Shown piece by piece: positions 26,121 to 40,764 of a DNA stretch of 62,000 nucleotides (position 1 is its first letter; each line of letters starts with the position of its first letter). Origin of the DNA: Chrysomallon squamiferum. Its lineage: Eukaryota; Mollusca; Gastropoda; Neomphalida; Peltospiridae. Below the pieces are notes generated by a model, which made no database searches, was not told where the DNA came from, and saw nothing but the letters and a program-made list of their open reading frames with translations. Made by a program: the position numbers and the translations under genes. The DNA is taken from contig CM022671.1 of assembly GCA_012295275.1 (NCBI GenBank), forward strand, positions 30,121,250-30,183,249, written 5' to 3'.

Positions 26121-27100
26121 TGCGAACAAGTAAATTAGAGAGAACGTGAGAAAGAGTGAAGGAATCAGGCACCTTGTAATAACACACACACGCACATGAA
26201 CGAAATTTTCTATCAATATTTTAATAAATTAACATCCTAACCACATTTCGACCATTTACTTTTATTAGTTGTAATTATTTTTTATAGACTGTTTCTGTTA
26301 TGAGATGTTGATTTATGAGATAGAAGTCTACGTAGGCTTTATTTAGTGTACGTAGACTATATATAGTATATATAATCATAATGTTATATTAGTCTGTGTC
26401 TATTATTACACGATTCTATGTCTGTATAATCAATTTTGTTTGTGCGGCATTTAAAATAATAAAACGTAATGATATATTTTACTTGAAAATGTGATAAATT
26501 ACCTAAAAAAAAAAAAAAATAAAAAAAAAATAAAAATAAAAGAAACAATTAAAATATTAACCATAAATAAAACCTTTAAACTAACACATCAAACCTAACA
26601 CATTATAAAAATGTCAGTAACTAAGGTACACAATTTCTTATATTTCGGGTTCAGAAATAAACAACAACAAGAAGAAAAAAAAAAACATTTTTATTATTCT
26701 CACCTTTTAGTGCATGCGACATATTCGTATTGAATAACGTTTCTGATTTTTAATTGTGTCATAAAACAGGATCCGAGTAGCCATAACCGGTCGATACCGG
26801 TGACAAAACGTCGGCAGCAGACGTATTTATGTCCACATCACAAAGCACGTAATCTTCAACGTAGTAAAAACGTTGACAAACCGCTGATGCTTTCCAAATG
26901 TCTAATACCAGTAACGCCCTACAGCTTCTTAACAGACTTGATATGGAATAATAAGAACAATTTCAGTGATCTAATCTAACGTTATGTTACTATCGATTTA
27001 TTAATTTTTATTGATATCGTTTTCCTTTATATTAATTTTATCTTAATGCAGTATGTTCCGACCAAGCTATTATTATTGTTGTTCATTTCATTTCATATAT

Positions 27101-27217
<117 letters not shown>

Positions 27218-28162
27218 TTGACGAGCCAAATTTTCTTTGACGTATATTTCCCTTTTAGCTCCTTTCTTGATTCAGAAAACACTCCATATATAAAACGTGT
27301 TATCCGATATTTACAGCGGCATTTAATTTCGAAGGGTAAAATGTGAAAGAAAAGAAAAGAAAGAAAAACAAGAAAACACGTCTGGACAATAAAATAACTC
27401 AAAGCAACAAGGTATAATGTTGACAATATTGTTAGGCCTTTACTTAATGGACTATTTTAAAGCTGCTAATGAAACGGTATAGTAATTTTTCTGTCTCTTG
27501 TCATTTATTATCTGGCTAAGCAGCTAGGCACCCACTGATGAGAAGTACCGCGACCAAGGGGGTCCCTATAAACCAACTGTCACCGTTCTCAAAGAGTTAA
27601 TCGAAACTTACCCTGCCTCCGTTGACCTTTCCTTGTACTACTGTAAATAATATTCCGGTTATGTGCACACAAGAAAGCATTCGAAACGACACTTATGTGT
27701 TAACAACAGACACAGACGTGATTCATACTGACTGTCCAACTCCGGATCAAAAGGATTTTTTATTATGTTAACGATTCATTAGATGAAGTAGCTTTTGTCT
27801 CGTTACCCCTGGTTCTTTCCTGTGTCTTGAGGACGAGGCTTTGATACGAAACCACCAAGACGGACCGATCGCGTTGGAAGTCGCTGGAGGAGAAAACGCG
27901 ATTAGATTGTGCAGTTTATATATTAATTACCTATGGGAGAGTAAATAAAAATCTTTTAGGGGGGTGTCAGTTATTAAGTTTACGACACAACAGTAGGTCA
28001 CTTAGAATGTCGTTGGGAACATATCTCGCATTGAGAGAAGGTTTTTGTGATGTGTACAAGAAAACGCTTCCCATGACCTTGACTGACCCTGTAAGTTTTT
28101 CCCGTTCCAGTACTGAATTATAAGTAGTTATATGTATGTAATAAACTGTGAGTGTTTAAGGT

Positions 28163-28165
<3 letters not shown>

Positions 28166-28245
<80 letters not shown>
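28166..28245 (+). repeat. (GA)n microsatellite, about 80 bp
   Basis: Uninterrupted GA tract, the fifth on the + strand of this interval. Confidence 0.95.
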
Positions 28246-28248
<3 letters not shown>

Positions 28249-28900
28249 GAACAGATTTTTAAATCAAAATTCTGTCCTTTCTTTACAAATTATAATAAAA
28301 TAACAAATACGAGAATAAAACAAAATACTTGCATCACTAATCATTTGATCGTAATTCATTTCAGTTAATTTTATTAGGCATAATACTTGTCATTATTCTG
28401 ACACTGACATTGATCCGAATTGCTCCAAAATGAGAAAATTTTGTAATCCTACGATCCTGAAATTCACAATGGTATATTCTTCTGTACTTGCGAAAAATTC
28501 GTGCTTATGTGCGACATTTACCTGATAGGGACACTGTGGTATGAAAATAAAAATTTAGGAAGGTGAATTAAATGCTGGAAACGGAATGGACAGATTTACA
28601 AGTAACAATGTCTACAATAACAACAGCAAACAGACTTATGTTATTAAATAAAGCAATTTCTTAAGTTTCAAACTAAATATTGAACTATTAATGGTCGACT
28701 GTTAGAACTGAGTATGTAGAATATTACTTCTCTAACGTTTACTGTTGTTTGTTCCATGCTCTGTAGTTGCTAAATGCTTCGGACATAAGATATTCTATGT
28801 TGTGTATTACCAACCATTATTACAAATAATTTAATTTTGAGATAATAATTTTAATACATTGACTTATTTTTATAGCAGTACTGGCAGAGTTAGTTCCCTT

Positions 28901-29607
28901 GACACTGACGCCATTGTTATTTCTTCTTCTTCTGCTTTCATAAGGGAAAATATACGTTACTCTTTTATTCTTCATTCACATGACAATTTAAGATGAAAAA
29001 ATAACGGATTTCAGTTTTTTAATCCCATATTATGCGTGTAAACCCTTAGAGTTAATTTTGCGATTTTCAAAGCAGTTCAAAAGCCATCTTTCCTTAATTA
29101 AATAGATTAACCAATCATTAAATTTTAGAAAGGAAGCAAAACAATGTGTGTATATATTTTATGCCAATTTATCGAGACTAAAATAACCAACCCTGTCAAA
29201 GAATAAAGATGTTTTTGTAAAGTAAGACTTAGTAAATTTATGATCTGCAGGATCGCATTTACAAAAAATGTCTTCGTTTCATAAACACGAAGTACCATAA
29301 TGAGTTAATCATTAAAATAATGTGGAGTAATAAAGAAGAAAAATTCGTGGAGAGATTATATAAACCCATATTTAGACCTTTCTTAAATTAGAATTTCTAT
29401 TTAAGTCTGTTAATGTACAGTACAATGATCGAATTTGATAAATAACGTATATGTATCATTTGACTCAGAATAGCAGTTCAGTAAGATTACTTTTAAATCA
29501 AGTTAAAGCTTACATTAGCGCAATTTTGTATATTTTGTTTATTTATTCAATGTATTTTCTTTATATTTAGTTCTATTCTTTAAAAAAAAAAAAAAAAAGG
29601 ATAAATG

Positions 29608-29654
<47 letters not shown>

Positions 29655-32096
29655 AAAATGAAATATTTACTCCAGATTACAATGTAAATATTATTAATAT
29701 TGTTTGGAACTAGTCATAATGTCTATCATTTGGGAACTTCATCAAAAACGAAAATGGACTACAGCATAAAAATGAAGGGCAATTACTTTTTGCTCAATGT
29801 TCAAAATAGCATTTTCTCATAAAATTTGTTTTCCTATATCCTTTCTGTTAAATACTGCCATTTATTTTCTGAAAACAACTGTAAAACTTGTTTCTAAACC
29901 AGCTGAACTGTACAGGTTGACAAGTACAAATTTGCAGTATTCTTGTCATTTTTTTTTTCACACTGGTGAAAAGATATAATCTCGGTTATCTTGTCATATC
30001 TTTGCATATCTATGTATCAAACTGACAACCCATGCACATTTTTTTTTAACAACACCAAAATATTTTAATATTAATAATTTTAGGTCATTCAAAACAATCC
30101 TATACTGATGGTCCCTCACCTAAAACAGTTTTTGTTTTTGCCTTTGTTTCAGATATTTTCCAAAATGAAATAATTATTTTCTGCTCTATACAGACAACAT
30201 CTGTATATGTTTAAACACATACAATTTCACATACCTTTTAGTATATATCTATGTTTTTAAATAATCTGAGAACAAACAAGGAATATTTTGAATACTTTAA
30301 TACTGACATGACATACAGTAGGCCGACCAGTGCCTGACTTTGCTGCATCACATAGAAATCAATTACATATGTTAATCTATAATAATTCATTGTATTCTAA
30401 CAGTACAATATTGATTACATGTATGCCAAAAGCTAACCATTAATGATACATAACAAGAAAAAAAAAAAAAAAAATGAAAATAATGAAAAAAGAAATATGT
30501 TGACAAAATGAATTTCTTTGTTATACAATTTATTGTGTGTAAACATATGTACATACATACGTACTTTTGTGGGGGGGGGGCTGGTTTGGGGTTGTTTTGA
30601 GTCTTTTTGAAAGTAAAATCTGTTTAAGCAAGCTTTCAGATGCAGACAACTGCATAACTGAATGTGCAGCTGCTGAACCAAATAACAAAACTTCAAGATA
30701 ATTAGATTTCATATCAGTCTGTTAAGACTTCACTTTATTGTTTATTTATTACTTTTGATTTATTGATTTATTTTATAATTTTTCAACCATCTATATATTT
30801 GCAAATAATAAAAATAGATAAAGGGAATTATTGTTATTTTTGACTTTTTGATTTTCAAACCACTTATATTATCATAATGATAATGTTCCAAGAGCTGTTA
30901 AACTTATTTTACAAAAATAGATGTGATTGGCGTGCCTGGGGCTGAATGTACTTTGTAATGAATAATCTGAAATGAAATCTATTTAAATAAAGTTATGATT
31001 ACATAATTGGAAATACCAAATGAAAAAAAGAATCTCTAAAATGATTCATTTATAAAATAACAAAAACATTTTAACAAAAAATCACCTTTGGTTTTGGCAG
31101 ATGTGTTGCGAAATGACAAATAAACTATTAAAGAATGCGGGGATTGGGGGAGTTTACAGATGGCAGGGAAAAAAAAAAAGAATGATGTTATATAAATTAC
31201 ATACATAATTTTCAATAAAAATATGGATAATTAAATATTAATTTGCTAGTTTTCTGATTTCAAAATGATGGCAGTTTCTTGGGTTTTTTTTTTGTTTGCC
31301 GCCTTGCCATTTTTATGAAAAATTAAATACACATATAAATTCACAGCTGTGTGTGTGTGTGTATCCATCCACATATGCACACACACACACACACACACAT
31401 ACACACAGCAAATTACACAAGTAAAGTTTTAGAAAAAGGAAGAAAAGACAACACAGCATGTCCTTCTTTGTTAGACCAGTACATAACAAATTATTAATCT
31501 GTCAGCCAATAATGATTTCTGGCTGCACAAGTGTTTATACCAGTTAATACTAAACTGACATTCCACTGCAAACATCACATCTGTATCAAATAATAGTCTT
31601 GGCAATTTGTGAAGGTAACACTGACTTCGATGAAATGGGTATACAATGAAAAACAGCTGAAACATGCCCAATCACTATGCTGATTTTTTTTATACGATCA
31701 TAAAGTGCCATTTTTTATTTTGTTCTTACCGTATTATTTACATTTACATCATCGTATATTTCATATGGTAAATCATTTTTGGCCCCGAAATTTAATATAG
31801 TTAACAAGTGGTATCAATATATACACCTAAAAAATGCAGTAACTTTGCACTATCCTACTATATATAGTTGTTTTTATCTAATGTTATTATACAATGATAC
31901 AACTGCAATGAAGTTTTGTATAATTTCTTTTTTTTCTTTTTCTTTCAGAAATGATTTAAACTGAATGGTTTATTTCATCAACCCAAATAAAATTATATAT
32001 TTGTTCAGGAAATATAAATTTTGTCAATCGAATTTTTGTATTTATTTCTCATTATTACAAACACTTTTCAGAAATATCTTTTAATGATAATTATTT

Positions 32097-32148
<52 letters not shown>

Positions 32149-35100
32149 TTGTAAAACGTGTAGCTAGGTATCATTTGAATACTCTGAACACATTCTCGGC
32201 TACAGTGATTTAAAAATATTTTTGTTAAGAAAGAACATTAACAAGTTTATATCTTACTACAGAATTCTCACAATTAATGTTAAGACAAAATGAAAATATC
32301 CTGTTAATATTATCTGAAATTCATCTTAAAGTAAATTAGTTTATCAATTTTTCCTCTTTTTTGTTTTGTATCTGTTTTTATTTGACTATAATAGCTGTAT
32401 AGTTTAACATTAATTATAATAATCAGTAGTATAGAGCACATTTTTATTTCTGGCACAAAACAAAAATATATTTTTAAAATATCTGTACAAATGGTATACA
32501 AGACATCAATTGATTTTGAGTTTAAACTTGGATCTTATTCTTAGTCTACTGAATCTATCTCCTAAAATCCAAAAATTTCAATAATTTGAAACATTTTCAG
32601 ACCCAAGAATATTGAATAAGGGATCCTCAACATTGTTTTTTTTTTTTTTTTAAATTTCAATACAAGGAAGTACAAGATAACAAATCTTTATAAATACATA
32701 TTTATGATTTATGACAAAGACTACAGTATTCTTGTTGAATGTCTGAAAACACTATGAATTGAAGCACAATTTTTTATCATTCACAAATAACAACAGATGC
32801 AGTTTAACAGTTAACATGAATAAATGTCATTAAAAAGATGAAAAATGAATACTTTTAAAAAAGAAATGAAATATTTCAAACAATAAATAATAAAATGTGT
32901 TTCATAAATCTCCAGTTATGTCTGTTTTTTGGTTGTTTTTCTAATTCAAAATATCCATGGTTTTTATTTTCAAAGCAAGTTTGGTTTACTTTACTGACAA
33001 AGTAGTTTACAAATTACCAGACTTCTGACAGTCAAATTTTAATTACAGGTTTTTCCCTCAATAACAATGCATGGTTATCTCATCAGATTTTTTTTTTTTA
33101 TCATAAACAGTCATTAATGTAGTTAGTACAATCCATGAATAACATTATTTATAACATCATATTTATTTATATATTATTTAACTTACAGGACATCTATAAA
33201 GCAAATGCAAAGAAAATGTTAAAAAATAAAATAAAAAATACTGAGAATTCTGTTTTTAATTAATTAAAATGTTTAAGTCTTTATTGTTAAAATTAATTAT
33301 TTATTAATTGGTAAATATTTTCAGATCATTTCAAATACATTTCAGTTTCAGATAACTTTCAGTCTAATATGTTTAATATTTGTAACGGTGCTGATTATAT
33401 TAATGAGAAATCACATCTCCTTATGAACATTGTCAAACTTTATTATTAGCAAACATTGGCAACCAGTAAAAAATTAAAAATAAAAATTTAAAAAAGCCCA
33501 ATTATTTGGAAATATATCAAAAGTATTTGGGTTATTTGTTCTCAACACCTCAGATGCATTTTAAGATCAATATTTTTATAATATTTATCTTTGACAATAA
33601 TACATCATTTAAAAGAGAGTAACATACAAACAAAGAATATACACAGCACCGTCTATTTTCACTATACAACATTTATACACAAAATAATAACAAATAAAAA
33701 TCTTTTTCAAAATCTGCTGCCAAGTTTTGTTTGATTCTCTGTCAAATAATATATCAAAATTAATTTTCTCATTTCTAAATATTTTGTTACAAGCAAGAAG
33801 AGTCAAAACAATGATAGGAATAAAATAAAATAAAATTCAAACATTTTTCTTTATTACGTTTATTAACTTTTTTTTTTTTTTTTATTCTACTGCAAGTATT
33901 ATAATGATCATTTCTTTTTTCTTTTTTTTTATTTCTTTATATTTTTTATAGTATTCAGTTTTTGATTATTTTAAAATCAAAATTAATTTAAATACATATT
34001 CAGTAATGAACTAATTACAAAATTTGGAGGGAGAAAAAAAAAAAAAAAAAAAATATATATGATGCAGTTTAATGACAAACTATTATTTACCACAATTAGA
34101 ATCAAAATGATATGAATCAAAAGCTTAGAGCACAAATCTGATTAAGATATGAACTGTAATTCTGTTACTGTTGGCCATGTGTGCAAAGTAATGACAACAA
34201 TGCTTTAAATAAAATGTAAATAAAGAAAACCTGATTTTCTCAAAAGTTGAAAAATGTAAATATGGTTATGCTCCATGCTTTTAGCATGATTACAATTCAT
34301 AATATGAATAATCTGAATTGAGTTGTGGAATATAATCGTTCATTATCATGTACTATTCATGTAATACGACGTATTTTCAGATCTTGGTAGTGTTTGAAAA
34401 TGGTGAATATTTATATCTAAAAGAAAGATTTATGACTTATATAATATAGAATGATTCATTTTTATTCAGTTGTAAGTTTTAGAAGAGATAACATGATTTT
34501 CCATGTAAGTAATTTGCCAACAAAATTCGTTTCATTATTTAATGTGATCAAACATAAAAATGTTTTGTACACAATTACTATAAAGAATTATATCATGATT
34601 CACATATTAATAAAAGAAATTGAACAATGTAAAATTCAAACATTTTGTTGTTAAATGTACTAATTTTATGAATTATGATGATGAATTTTTTTTTTAAATT
34701 TATCTTTTATCTTTGTAATTTTCTAAAAAAATCTCTGAATAATGTTTTCCATGATTACAGCTACAAATTAATAAAAATTAATCCAACAAACATTTATAAT
34801 TGTCACTGTATTCTGTTTTGCCACAAATACCCCATCTTTTTTTTTTTATCATTTCTTCACAGTAATACTACATCCGAAATATTTCAAAAAAAGTTCTACA
34901 TTCAATTTTAAGAGCACCAATCTCCATTTACTAACAAACAATTAACAAAAGTATACAACAATCTATTTCTACATGGATATACGTCGCTATCCATAATCAA
35001 TACTTTATCCGCAACCCACTACAACTTGGGGATAGACTAACATGACAGTTATTACAGAAGGAGTCATTCTGCTTACAATATACAAATTTAGAAAAAAAAA

Positions 35101-35170
35101 GAAAATAATAATAATAGTAATTTCATTTTTTTTTGTTAAGTCTTGTTTTAAGATTTGTGCGATGAGGAGT
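28901..35170. other. AT-rich non-coding interval downstream of ataxin-10
   Basis: No exon found. Composition is AT-rich, with fewer simple repeats than the DNA to the left. Present are (AT)n at about 29617-29651 and 32105-32142, short CA/TG tracts near 31347-31405, and several poly-A/poly-T runs. The part nearest 35170 should include the ataxin-10 3' UTR (minus strand). TTTATT on the + strand, a minus-strand polyadenylation hexamer, occurs repeatedly, so the end is not resolvable. Confidence 0.5.
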
Positions 35171-35364
35171 TTATGTGCCGTCTCGAGTGTTTGGTGGTTT
35201 CACAACGATCTTGTTTCCTTGCAGTTCCGCTGAAATGCCGTACTCCTTCAGGAGGCTGACGTTGTTGGCGAGGCCTTCGATCTGCATCTCGTTGACGATG
35301 GCCTTGTTTTCGTCGTTGCCTTCAAGCAGGTTGCGAATTGCCAGAACCACCCACTGAGTTATGT
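35171..35364 (-). CDS. ATXN10: ATXN10 terminal coding exon 9
   Basis: 194 bp ending at TAA (35173-35171). The acceptor is taken as CTCCCTGTCAG at 35365-35375. The joined product reads NPYITQWVVLAIRNLLEGND, which aligns without a gap to the human C-terminal domain. The open frame extends about 30 bp upstream, but using an earlier AG (AAAG at about 35389) would break phase with exon 8. The tail is SLLKEYGISAELQGNKIVVK then PPNTRDGT. Confidence 0.9.
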
Positions 35365-38300
35365 CTGACAGGGAGTTAAGGATTTGACTTTCCAAGCAAA
35401 TTATTTACTGATAAAATTAACTAAGTGAAATAATGATGTAGTATATAACATTGTTAAAGGAAAATAATCGTCATGCCAAATTAATTATGGATTAAATAAT
35501 TTATAAAATGAGATGAGCTTGTTGATTACTCAACAAATTTATTATGTCTTAAAAACTGCACAGAACAACTCTTCATTGTATCACAAAGAGCACATAAATG
35601 TGATACATTTTTAAAAATTATTCAACAAAACAACTCATCAGAGGAAAATAATATTATTATTACGAAATACTGTAATTTGAAAAATAATATTTTCTTTTTC
35701 TTTTGATACTGTAAGCAGTTATAGTCTTTGATATTCTGTAAGATGTTTACCCAAGACATTGGTATTTCACAAGACCTATTTTTTTAAATGAAAATAACAA
35801 AATTGATATTTGTTAAAAATACTATAAGGATACATGGATTTCTGTCATCAACACCGGAAAGATCAAGAAGCAATGGAATTCCATCCATTTCCCGAACCTG
35901 AAAAAAAGAAGAAGAATAAAAATGGAAGTTTTAAATGCAATTATCTACTAGGCCTATTTTATTTTAATTCCTAAAAGACTTTTGTGAAAAAATGAACAAG
36001 AGAGAGAGAGAGAAAGAGAATGAATTTTGTTGCTGGTTTTAGTAAAGTGGCTCAGTTCAAAAAGGCTGCTTTTGCCTGGACATTGTAAAAGTATATGAGA
36101 TCAAACGTGCATTCATGTGTGTGTGTGTGTAGAGTAGAGAGAGAGAGAGATAAGGAGAAAGAGAAAGAGAATCACAGAATAATGTCTTTAACTGAAACTT
36201 ACTCGATCCTGGTTCACGGGATGGTGGTACACCATGTTGGCAATAAGGCGGACGAGGTCGCGTTTTAAACAAAACGATGGATGAGTCGGGTCGACTTCCT
36301 TTGGTTTTTCAGCACCAACAAAGTGATTCTCACCTCCTTTGTTGATGTCGTGGATTCCATTTAACAGATCTGTCATAAAACAAAAAGGTTTTCCATGACA
36401 AAATTAAAGACACTTAAGGGTTTAAAAATAATAAATATTTTTTAAATCAAAGCCACAATAATAGTTACCTGCAAGAGTTTCTTTTTTTTTTTTTTTTTTT
36501 TTTATCTATATTATGTTATAAACATAACTATCTTAAGATAAAAAAAAAAAAAATAAAAAATTTAAAAATCAATATACTTATGCACACACATATATATTGT
36601 ATTTAAATTATTTGTTCAAACACTTACCAAGAGCAGTCATTAACAAGTCTGTGTCTTCTTGCAGAGCTCCGTAGATGGTGTGGAGCGATGTGGCAACACC
36701 CAGAGCCTCAATGTGCTTCACAATTAGCCATGGAGTCTAAACACAGCAAAAATAATAATTAAATAAACAAAAGCATGAAAATCAATTGAAGACCACCTCA
36801 ACCCATTTTAAAATGATGAGTTTTCAGGTGCCAAACATGTGGGATTTTTCCTTTTACATTAACAATTTAACCACTTAACTATCAAGATGGGGAGTGGCAT
36901 CTAACAAGAAAAAAACTATGATACAGTGGTACCCAGATATAAAATGATACAACACTACCAAACGATTCTGTTTAATTCAGTGTTTTGAAACCAATAAAGC
37001 TCTCATTATGGACAAAAGACTAGTTAAACTGCTATATATACAAAAGTAAATGATGCTATGATAAATGAATTTTGAAAACACTTGTCCATTAACTGTCTTT
37101 GTCCATTAACAGAGATCTGTTATATAAACAAACTGCAGAGCACTCAGTAGAATGAAAGCAACAAAGATTGATACTGTAACCTATCAGGTTCTTCAATATT
37201 CACAAGAATAAACACAAAAAGAAAGTAAATATAATTTGTGTTTCACAAAACTAAACAAACAAATAAATAAATAAAAAGTAAAAAAAAAACCAGTAAGTAA
37301 ACAACTGCTTTGGGTTATCCTATTTCTTTGGATCATCAAACCAAAACGTTAGTCCTCTGCTAAATGAATAAATCTAAATCACTATAGTATGCACATCAAC
37401 AAACAGCACAATTCACATAATTGACAAGAGCTTCCAAACATAACAATAAACTTACCAAAGAATATTCACAGTTCATAACGACCACTCTTATAACTTGAAG
37501 ACATTTTGACTGAATTTCCTCGGAAAGAAAACGAAGATTATCGATGCCAACATAACGCTCAGGCATTGCCGATGTGATTTCTTCTGGGGTGTCATCTACG
37601 GTCATCTTCGACTCTGCTACAGGCACTGAGGTCTCGTTATTTGAAACCTCAGCCACAATCTTCCTGTCGTGGGTCAGACAGTCGCTCATCTGTTTTAGCA
37701 GGTTGATCATAATTTCAACAACAAATATTCTGCATAAAGGCAAGAGAGAAAAATGTTTAAAACTCCAAACACACAACATCCTTGTAATTTTTTTAAATTT
37801 GTATTTGTTTGCCCATTTAAACACTAACACTGAATGAACTATGAATGAAATCAGTTTTGTTTCACTTTTGGTTCATTATTTAGTGTCTGACAGTCACAGT
37901 TACAGGTACCCAACTATTTACACAGCTAACCTGGCACCAGAGATTACTTGCATTTCTAGATTTTCCAGTTTTCTGGATCAAGGTCTAATATATTCTTAAA
38001 GTAAAGCATGAAATTATATTAACAGATTAAAATTTATAAACTTCTAAAGGCAGTTTTCTGAAAGCCAGATAAATAGTCCAGTATCTGTACTTGTGAGCAT
38101 GTACTACAAAAAACTGAACACGAATAATTTACTAGCGAAATTACCATTTATGATAATTACTATTAATTGTTATTAGGTTATTTTAAACTATTATGTACAA
38201 GTAAAATTAAATAATAAATTTTAGTTCTGATCTATAGAATATAAATGAACATAAAATATATTTGAAATAAATAGAACCTTTTTTTTTCATTAACATTGAA

Positions 38301-40732
38301 CTAATTTCTAATTTTAATGCATGAGCACTGAAATGGGGGGCTGCTTATTTTAGTAATTTGTAAGATGAGACATTTTCCTGAGCATGAAAATATTTTCAGT
38401 TAAAACCTACCTCTCCTTATCACTAAGCTTATCATACAAAACACTCAGAAAGGTTTCAAACTGGCATAGATCCTCAATCAAATAGACACTGCAAAATCAA
38501 AACAACATACAAGTACTACTGATTATGTTAAATAACAAATATTTTTTAATCTGCTTTTTGTAAGTGCTTCAAATAAAAATATATTAATGTTAACTTGATC
38601 TTTTCAACATACAAGAATGCTAGTTATTATTCATACTAAATCAAGTTATACACAGTGACATTACAAACAAAATTACCAGGAAATGCCTCACTAAATCTTC
38701 TATTAGAAAACTAGATTGTTAAAATTTAATTCAAACGTTGCTAAAATATGGGGAAAAATCACATATTTAAAACCTACCCTTTCAACATCCCATTCAGAAA
38801 GAAATGATGATCAATAACAATAACAAATGAAAAACAGTATATAAATAATTTAATTACACTCCTGTTCAATATATAAAATAATATATGAAAATAACAAAAC
38901 ATTATAAAATGTTTCTTAATTCAATTTCTCATTCAAAACTGAAAACAGATCAACAACTGTAAAATATGTACATGAATACCATCTTCCCTGGCCCAATATC
39001 AGATTTAATTTTAATTTTTTTGTACCCTTAAATATCCAGTGACTTGTAAGTAAGAAAGTAATTATGTATTAATAATAATAAATTTAAAAAAAAACAGCTT
39101 ATATACATAAGTATATACTACAAATCAATATAAGAAAAAACAGTAAAACCATTTTCCGGACTCCACAACATTTTGAAATCATATTTATCAATAATAACAA
39201 AAATAAACATTAACACATATGTAACTTTTTTTTGTAAGCTAACCACACTCCCGTACAATATGGAAATAACAAAAATGACTTATCATCAACCTACCCCCAC
39301 TCAAATTCGTTCACTGCTGATTGTCTGATGGCCTCAGTCAGGTATTCCTGAACTCCAGGATCCTGTAGAATGTCGAAGGGGAATTCCTCGCTGCCTCTCT
39401 GACTGAGGCAGTATTTCTGTGATGGACTCTGAGCTCTGCCCTGAACTAGCATGCCTCGTATACAGGTGTGCAGCACCATGCAGGTGTAATCTGCCAGTGG
39501 CACATCACCAGACATCAACAGATTCCTAAATAACATTTATGTTCATATATAAAATATATATATACACACACACATTCAGTGTTATTTAGGAATTATTATT
39601 ATTATTATTTATATAACAACACACATTTAGACAGATACTGGAAAAAAGGTTGAAAGGATTTATTTAATGATGTAACACACATTTTTATTTTTATTATATG
39701 GCACTGTTCATACATGTAGATCTAACCACTGTACTAAGATACACCATAAACAGTTGCACACACATATTCATTCTGGTTTAAGTGCTAAAAACATCCACAC
39801 ACATGATAATAATAACAGAGAACTTTCACTAAAAACGTAATAACATTTAGCATTATAATCTTTTTTTTTTTAAAGTATCATGATCAGAGGCAGTCTAGAT
39901 TTTTCATTTCTTAAAAATATGATCAGCTATTCTTACCTAAAATCATCAGAAAGAAACATATCCCAAACTGTACTCTGATTGGTAGAGTTCCCAACACAAG
40001 TGTTGCCAAGAAACTGGATAGCACACCGCAGAACACACACAATAGTTTCATCCCTGTTTTCTGTGTTCAGTTTTTGCACAATGTCTCTTGTGTTCATAAG
40101 AATGAGTGTGTTTCGAGCCTGCTCCTGGTTTTCACGACAATGAGCACATGCATTTCGCATACAGCGGTAATATTCGGCCAAGCAGTCTATGAACTCAGAA
40201 TCCACAGGAATGTCTTCATCAGACATCAGTTTGTTTTTCAAAGAAGAAAGAGTATTGGCAAAATGTCCAAAAAGTCTGGGCCCGGCATTGTTCCTGAAAG
40301 AAATGATATTCAATAATTAATTATAATAATAAAAGTAATTTAAAAAATACATTATATTAGCAAAAATAAATTTTGTAGATATAAAAATCTTCATATATAT
40401 ATTCTAATAATAATAATAAAAATAATAATAAATAAAATAAAATAAAGAATTAATGGCAAAAACGTATAATTAATCTAATACATCATACAATGATACATGT
40501 AACCGTTTTATTCTCTATCAGATTTTGTCCCTGTAAACAGTAAAGTATGTATAAAATTGTAAATTATTAGATACATAAAACAAATCATCAATCATAAACT
40601 GATAATAATAAAGCAAGGAATTAATTTCAGATTATAATACAGTAATTGGTTGAAAGCAGAATTTGAAATTGTTTACAGATTTATTTTTTATTTACTTTGT
40701 TCAGTATATGTACAGAAAATTACCCTGAAGTG

Positions 40733-40764
<32 letters not shown>

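Noticed and set aside
35365-35395. Upstream extension of the last ataxin-10 frame (MESQILNSLSD)
   Set aside because: Out of register with exon 8. The acceptor at 35365 gives a gap-free match to the family.
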